Below are positions 4,941-6,301 of a DNA stretch of 6,301 nt, piece by piece. The stretch spans positions 1 through 6,301 of the forward strand of contig NZER01000383.1 in NCBI GenBank assembly GCA_002690445.1, read 5' to 3'. Both the position numbers and the translations under genes were made by a program. Each line of letters starts with the position of its first letter. Positions within the stretch are counted from its first letter, which is position 1. Source of the DNA: Candidatus Pacearchaeota archaeon. GTDB lineage: Archaea; Nanoarchaeota; Nanoarchaeia; Pacearchaeales; GW2011-AR1. Under the pieces are notes generated by a model that was not told the origin of the DNA, made no database searches, and saw only the letters and a list, made by a program, of their open reading frames with translations.

Positions 4941-5483
4941 TTAAAATAACTCCTGATAATTTTTTAATGCATCAATTGGATTTGCTTTAACATAAACATT
5001 AGTTGTTGCAATATTTGAATGCCCCAATAATAATTGTACTTGATTAATAGGCACGCCACTCTCTAAGCAACGAGTCGCGAATCCATGTCTTAAAGAGTGG
5101 AATGTATAATCTGTATTTAATTTTGCAAAAGCGGCATATTTTTTAAATTTTCTTTGTAGAGTTCTTCTATTAATATTTAAAGGAAGAAATTTAATAAATT
5201 CATCTTTCCATCCTTTAGGGAGTGGTACAATTCTTTCGCGATCATATTTTGATGTTTCAATAAATATAGAATTATTTTTTATATGTTCTGGTTTAAGATT
5301 TAATACTTCACTAATTCTCATTCCAGATCCATAAGCTAATAAAAATGCTACTTTAATTCTCATCTCTTTTTTAGGTGTTTTAGTTATCATCTTTTTAAAT
5401 TCCTCTGGTCGTACAGATTTAGGAAGTTTTCTTGTTTTTCTTTTTATTACTTCTTCCATCATCACAACAATTTTTATATTCAT
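4941..5483 (-). CDS. Tyrosine recombinase/integrase, catalytic domain only, up to 180 aa
   Basis: The complete active site of the phage-integrase/XerC-D/archaeal XerA family is visible: Arg56 (GSGMRISEVLNL), Lys79 (TSKYDRERIVPLP), His129-x2-Arg132 (FHSLRHGFATR), His155 (LLLGHSNIATTNVYV) and nucleophile Tyr164. It should cut and rejoin DNA at a specific site to integrate, excise or resolve the element. Family members usually have about 300 residues with an N-terminal core-binding domain. Here only about 20-30 residues precede the catalytic fold (KRKTRKLPKSVRPEEF), so it is a minimal form. The frame overlaps the end of the upstream membrane-protein gene by 65 bases if the ATG at 5483 is used; internal ATGs at 5462 or 5459 (MEEVIKRK) would shorten the overlap and are equally likely. 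No attachment site was recognised in the window. Confidence 0.93.
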   Translation of the reverse strand: MNIKIVVMMEEVIKRKTRKLPKSVRPEEFKKMITKTPKKEMRIKVAFLLAYGSGMRISEVLNLKPEHIKNNSIFIETSKYDRERIVPLPKGWKDEFIKFLPLNINRRTLQRKFKKYAAFAKLNTDYTFHSLRHGFATRCLESGVPINQVQLLLGHSNIATTNVYVKANPIDALKNYQELF

Positions 5484-5757
5484 TTAATTCATTTATTATA
5501 AGTGCTTGTTCTAATTCTATTAATCTATTTTTTTCATATTCAAAACCTTTATTTATAAATCTAAAGGATATAATTAAAAATAATAATCCTGTAAAATAAC
5601 AGAAAGACCATAAAAATAAATTATATGGATTATATAAAAAAAATGAGATCTCTAAAAATTTTATACCTGCTAAAAAATTTCCTAACCATAAAATAGCATA
5701 AAACAATATAATATGGCTACTTTTCATTAATATTTGTTCATTTTGTGACTGATTCAT
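5419..5757 (-). CDS. Two-helix membrane protein with basic tail, 112 aa, first gene of the integrase operon
   Basis: The protein starts MNQSQNEQILMKSSHIILF. Hydrophobic helices cover about residues 14-33 and 46-66 (LYNPYNLF lies between them). Then comes a helical segment FEYEKNRLIELEQALIINEL, and a tail with CCDD and lysines (NKKKNKK). By the positive-inside rule both ends would be cytoplasmic. An in-frame ATG at residue 11 is an alternative start, but the TATA-like box centred about 25 bases upstream of 5757 supports the first ATG on a near-leaderless mRNA. The last 65 bases overlap the integrase frame. No family is recognised. Membrane anchoring next to an integrase is unusual; it probably belongs functionally with the other membrane proteins of the operon. 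Confidence 0.82.
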   Translation of the reverse strand: MNQSQNEQILMKSSHIILFYAILWLGNFLAGIKFLEISFFLYNPYNLFLWSFCYFTGLLFLIISFRFINKGFEYEKNRLIELEQALIINELNEYKNCCDDGRSNKKKNKKTS

Positions 5758-5778
5758 AAGACTTATTACAATAGAGAG

Positions 5779-5786
5779 TATATAAA
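5779..5786 (-). promoter_or_regulatory. TATA box of the minus-strand operon
   Basis: On the minus strand TTTATATA is centred about 25 bases before the ATG at 5757, matching the archaeal TATA consensus and its usual distance to the transcription start, so the message would start at or next to the ATG. It probably drives the operon down to 3029, since no later gap is large enough for a clear promoter. It sits inside an imperfect inverted repeat: TAAGAC (5757-5762) and ACAAT (5768-5772) against ATTGTCTTA (5788-5796), a possible operator. Confidence 0.6.
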
Positions 5787-5825
5787 GATTGTCTTACTTT
5801 AGTGAATATGTGACATAAAGAAACA

Positions 5826-5840
5826 TTTAAATAATATAAA
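5826..5840 (+). promoter_or_regulatory. TATA-like promoter of the basic-protein gene
   Basis: TTTAAATAATATAAA contains two possible boxes. ATAATATAAA (5831-5840) is centred about 25 bases before the ATG at 5861, the same spacing seen at the other two promoters. The alternative TTTAAATA (5826-5833) would start transcription near 5855, which also makes 5861 the first ATG on the mRNA. Confidence 0.5.
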
Positions 5841-5860
5841 GACTCCTATTTATGTATAAA

Positions 5861-6085
5861 ATGGCTACTAAAGACTGGAAGAAAAAAAGTTTCCATGAAT
5901 ATTATTCAAAAAAACATAATGCAATACTTCAAACAGGCGAACCACATTCTATAAAAAAAGGTAAAAAGATATATAGCACAGAATTAGTAAAACCAGGTAA
6001 AGGTACAAAGGTTTTATTTAAATCTCCTAGTATTATGAAAACACATGCATTCGGCAGAAAATATAGAAAATCACATTCTAAATAA
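5861..6085 (+). CDS. Small, very basic protein, 74 aa, putative nucleic-acid-binding protein
   Basis: The protein starts MATKDWKKKSFHEYYSKKHN and ends GRKYRKSHSK. Lysine, arginine and histidine are spread through the whole chain (KKGKKIYS, KPGKGTKVLFKSP), with few acidic residues and no membrane helix or cysteine, as in DNA-packing or virion-internal proteins of small archaeal viruses. That role is inferred from composition only. An upstream in-frame ATG at 5852 would add three residues (MYK); I prefer 5861 because of the TATA spacing. The gene stands alone on the plus strand, is divergent from the integrase operon, and its TAA directly abuts the stop of the convergent zinc-ribbon gene. Confidence 0.8.
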   Translation: MATKDWKKKSFHEYYSKKHNAILQTGEPHSIKKGKKIYSTELVKPGKGTKVLFKSPSIMKTHAFGRKYRKSHSK

Positions 6086-6220
6086 TTAAAAAAGCGGTCT
6101 ACAGTTATCGTTTGTACAATAACCTAATGCATTTAAGGATCCTTTACATTTACTACATCTTTTATAATTTGTTAAACTATTAAAAGATATTTTTGTATTT
6201 TTTGTTTTAACTTCATTCAT
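6086..6220 (-). CDS. Tiny zinc-ribbon protein, 44 aa
   Basis: The protein starts MNEVKTKNTKISFNSLTNY. It has the pattern Cys-x2-Cys (KRCSKCKGS) and Cys-x4-Cys (GYCTNDNCRPLF), nine residues apart, a compact zinc ribbon similar to the rubredoxin-like double-cysteine knuckles of small archaeal proteins. One bound zinc ion is expected; function is otherwise unknown. The ATG overlaps the stop of the upstream gene (ATGA), showing cotranscription and coupled translation. The stop codon directly follows a run of six T on the minus strand, which together with the T-rich sequence after it could act as an archaeal terminator. It abuts the convergent basic-protein gene with no gap. Confidence 0.75.
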   Translation of the reverse strand: MNEVKTKNTKISFNSLTNYKRCSKCKGSLNALGYCTNDNCRPLF

Positions 6221-6301
6221 CTTTGAGAGTTTTCAAATTCATTTATTATTATATATTCTTGTCCGCAACATTCTACTTTATATATTTGTGATTCTATTAA
6301 A
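6217..6301 (-). CDS. C-terminal end of an unidentified gene (5' part outside window)
   Basis: An open minus-strand frame enters from the right edge and ends in TGA at 6217, giving 27 visible residues (SQIYKVECCGQEYIIINEF and neighbours). Third positions are A/T-rich and the stop overlaps the next gene's start (ATGA), so it is likely real. A Cys-Cys-Gly (ECCGQEY) may belong to a metal-binding or disulfide site. Too little is visible to name a family. Confidence 0.6.
   Translation of the reverse strand, partial: LIESQIYKVECCGQEYIIINEFENSQR

Noticed and set aside
1..6301. tRNA, rRNA, CRISPR array, insertion sequence or tRNA-derived attachment site
   Set aside because: No cloverleaf-like segment, no regularly spaced repeats, no transposase and no paired terminal repeats were seen on reading both strands; short gaps leave little room for them.

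Overview
The window looks like part of an AT-rich archaeal mobile genetic element, most likely a virus, a provirus or a related plasmid. The case for archaea is indirect. There are TATA-like boxes about 25 bases upstream of several start codons, some of them suiting near-leaderless mRNAs. Genes are extremely compact, with ATGA and TAATG overlaps, and codons are rich in AGA and ATA. No ribosomal, metabolic or tRNA gene is visible, so the host cannot be named. The case for a mobile element is a tyrosine recombinase, a Zot-like P-loop ATPase, many tiny membrane proteins and several small basic or zinc-binding proteins.

Layout. (1) At 1-1144 (minus) lies the N-terminal 381 residues of a large unrecognised protein with an Ala/Gln/Glu coiled coil followed by Gly/Ala-rich hydrophobic segments; it runs off the left edge. 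(2) A divergent promoter region at 1145-1275 serves it and a plus-strand block: a 150-residue unknown protein, a 323-residue Zot/FtsK-like ATPase, and, after a 70-base gap with a palindrome, an 82-residue zinc-finger-like protein. (3) From 5757 down to 3029 (minus) runs one tightly packed operon: a two-helix membrane protein, a catalytic-domain-only tyrosine integrase, a coiled-coil protein, three very small proteins of 47, 30 and 32 residues (two of them membrane proteins), a 231-residue two-helix membrane protein, a membrane protein with a basic and Pro-Lys tail, and a 76-residue membrane protein. (4) A second divergent promoter region at 5758-5851 separates this operon from a plus-strand gene for a 74-residue very basic protein. 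(5) At the right edge (minus) are a 44-residue four-cysteine zinc-ribbon protein and the C-terminal end of another gene.

How the parts may work together: an energy-providing ATPase without a membrane anchor, a set of membrane proteins and a large helical protein is the set of parts expected for assembly of a membrane-containing or filamentous particle at the cell membrane, and the recombinase would provide integration. This is inference; no protein here could be matched confidently to a known capsid protein.

Two places deserve close attention. Near 3340 the codon signature of the minus-strand reading moves by one base, so a +1 recoding event, a separate tiny gene or an indel is implied. At 4492-4500 a run of nine A joins two tiny overlapping genes in the frame relation that one-base slippage would fuse.
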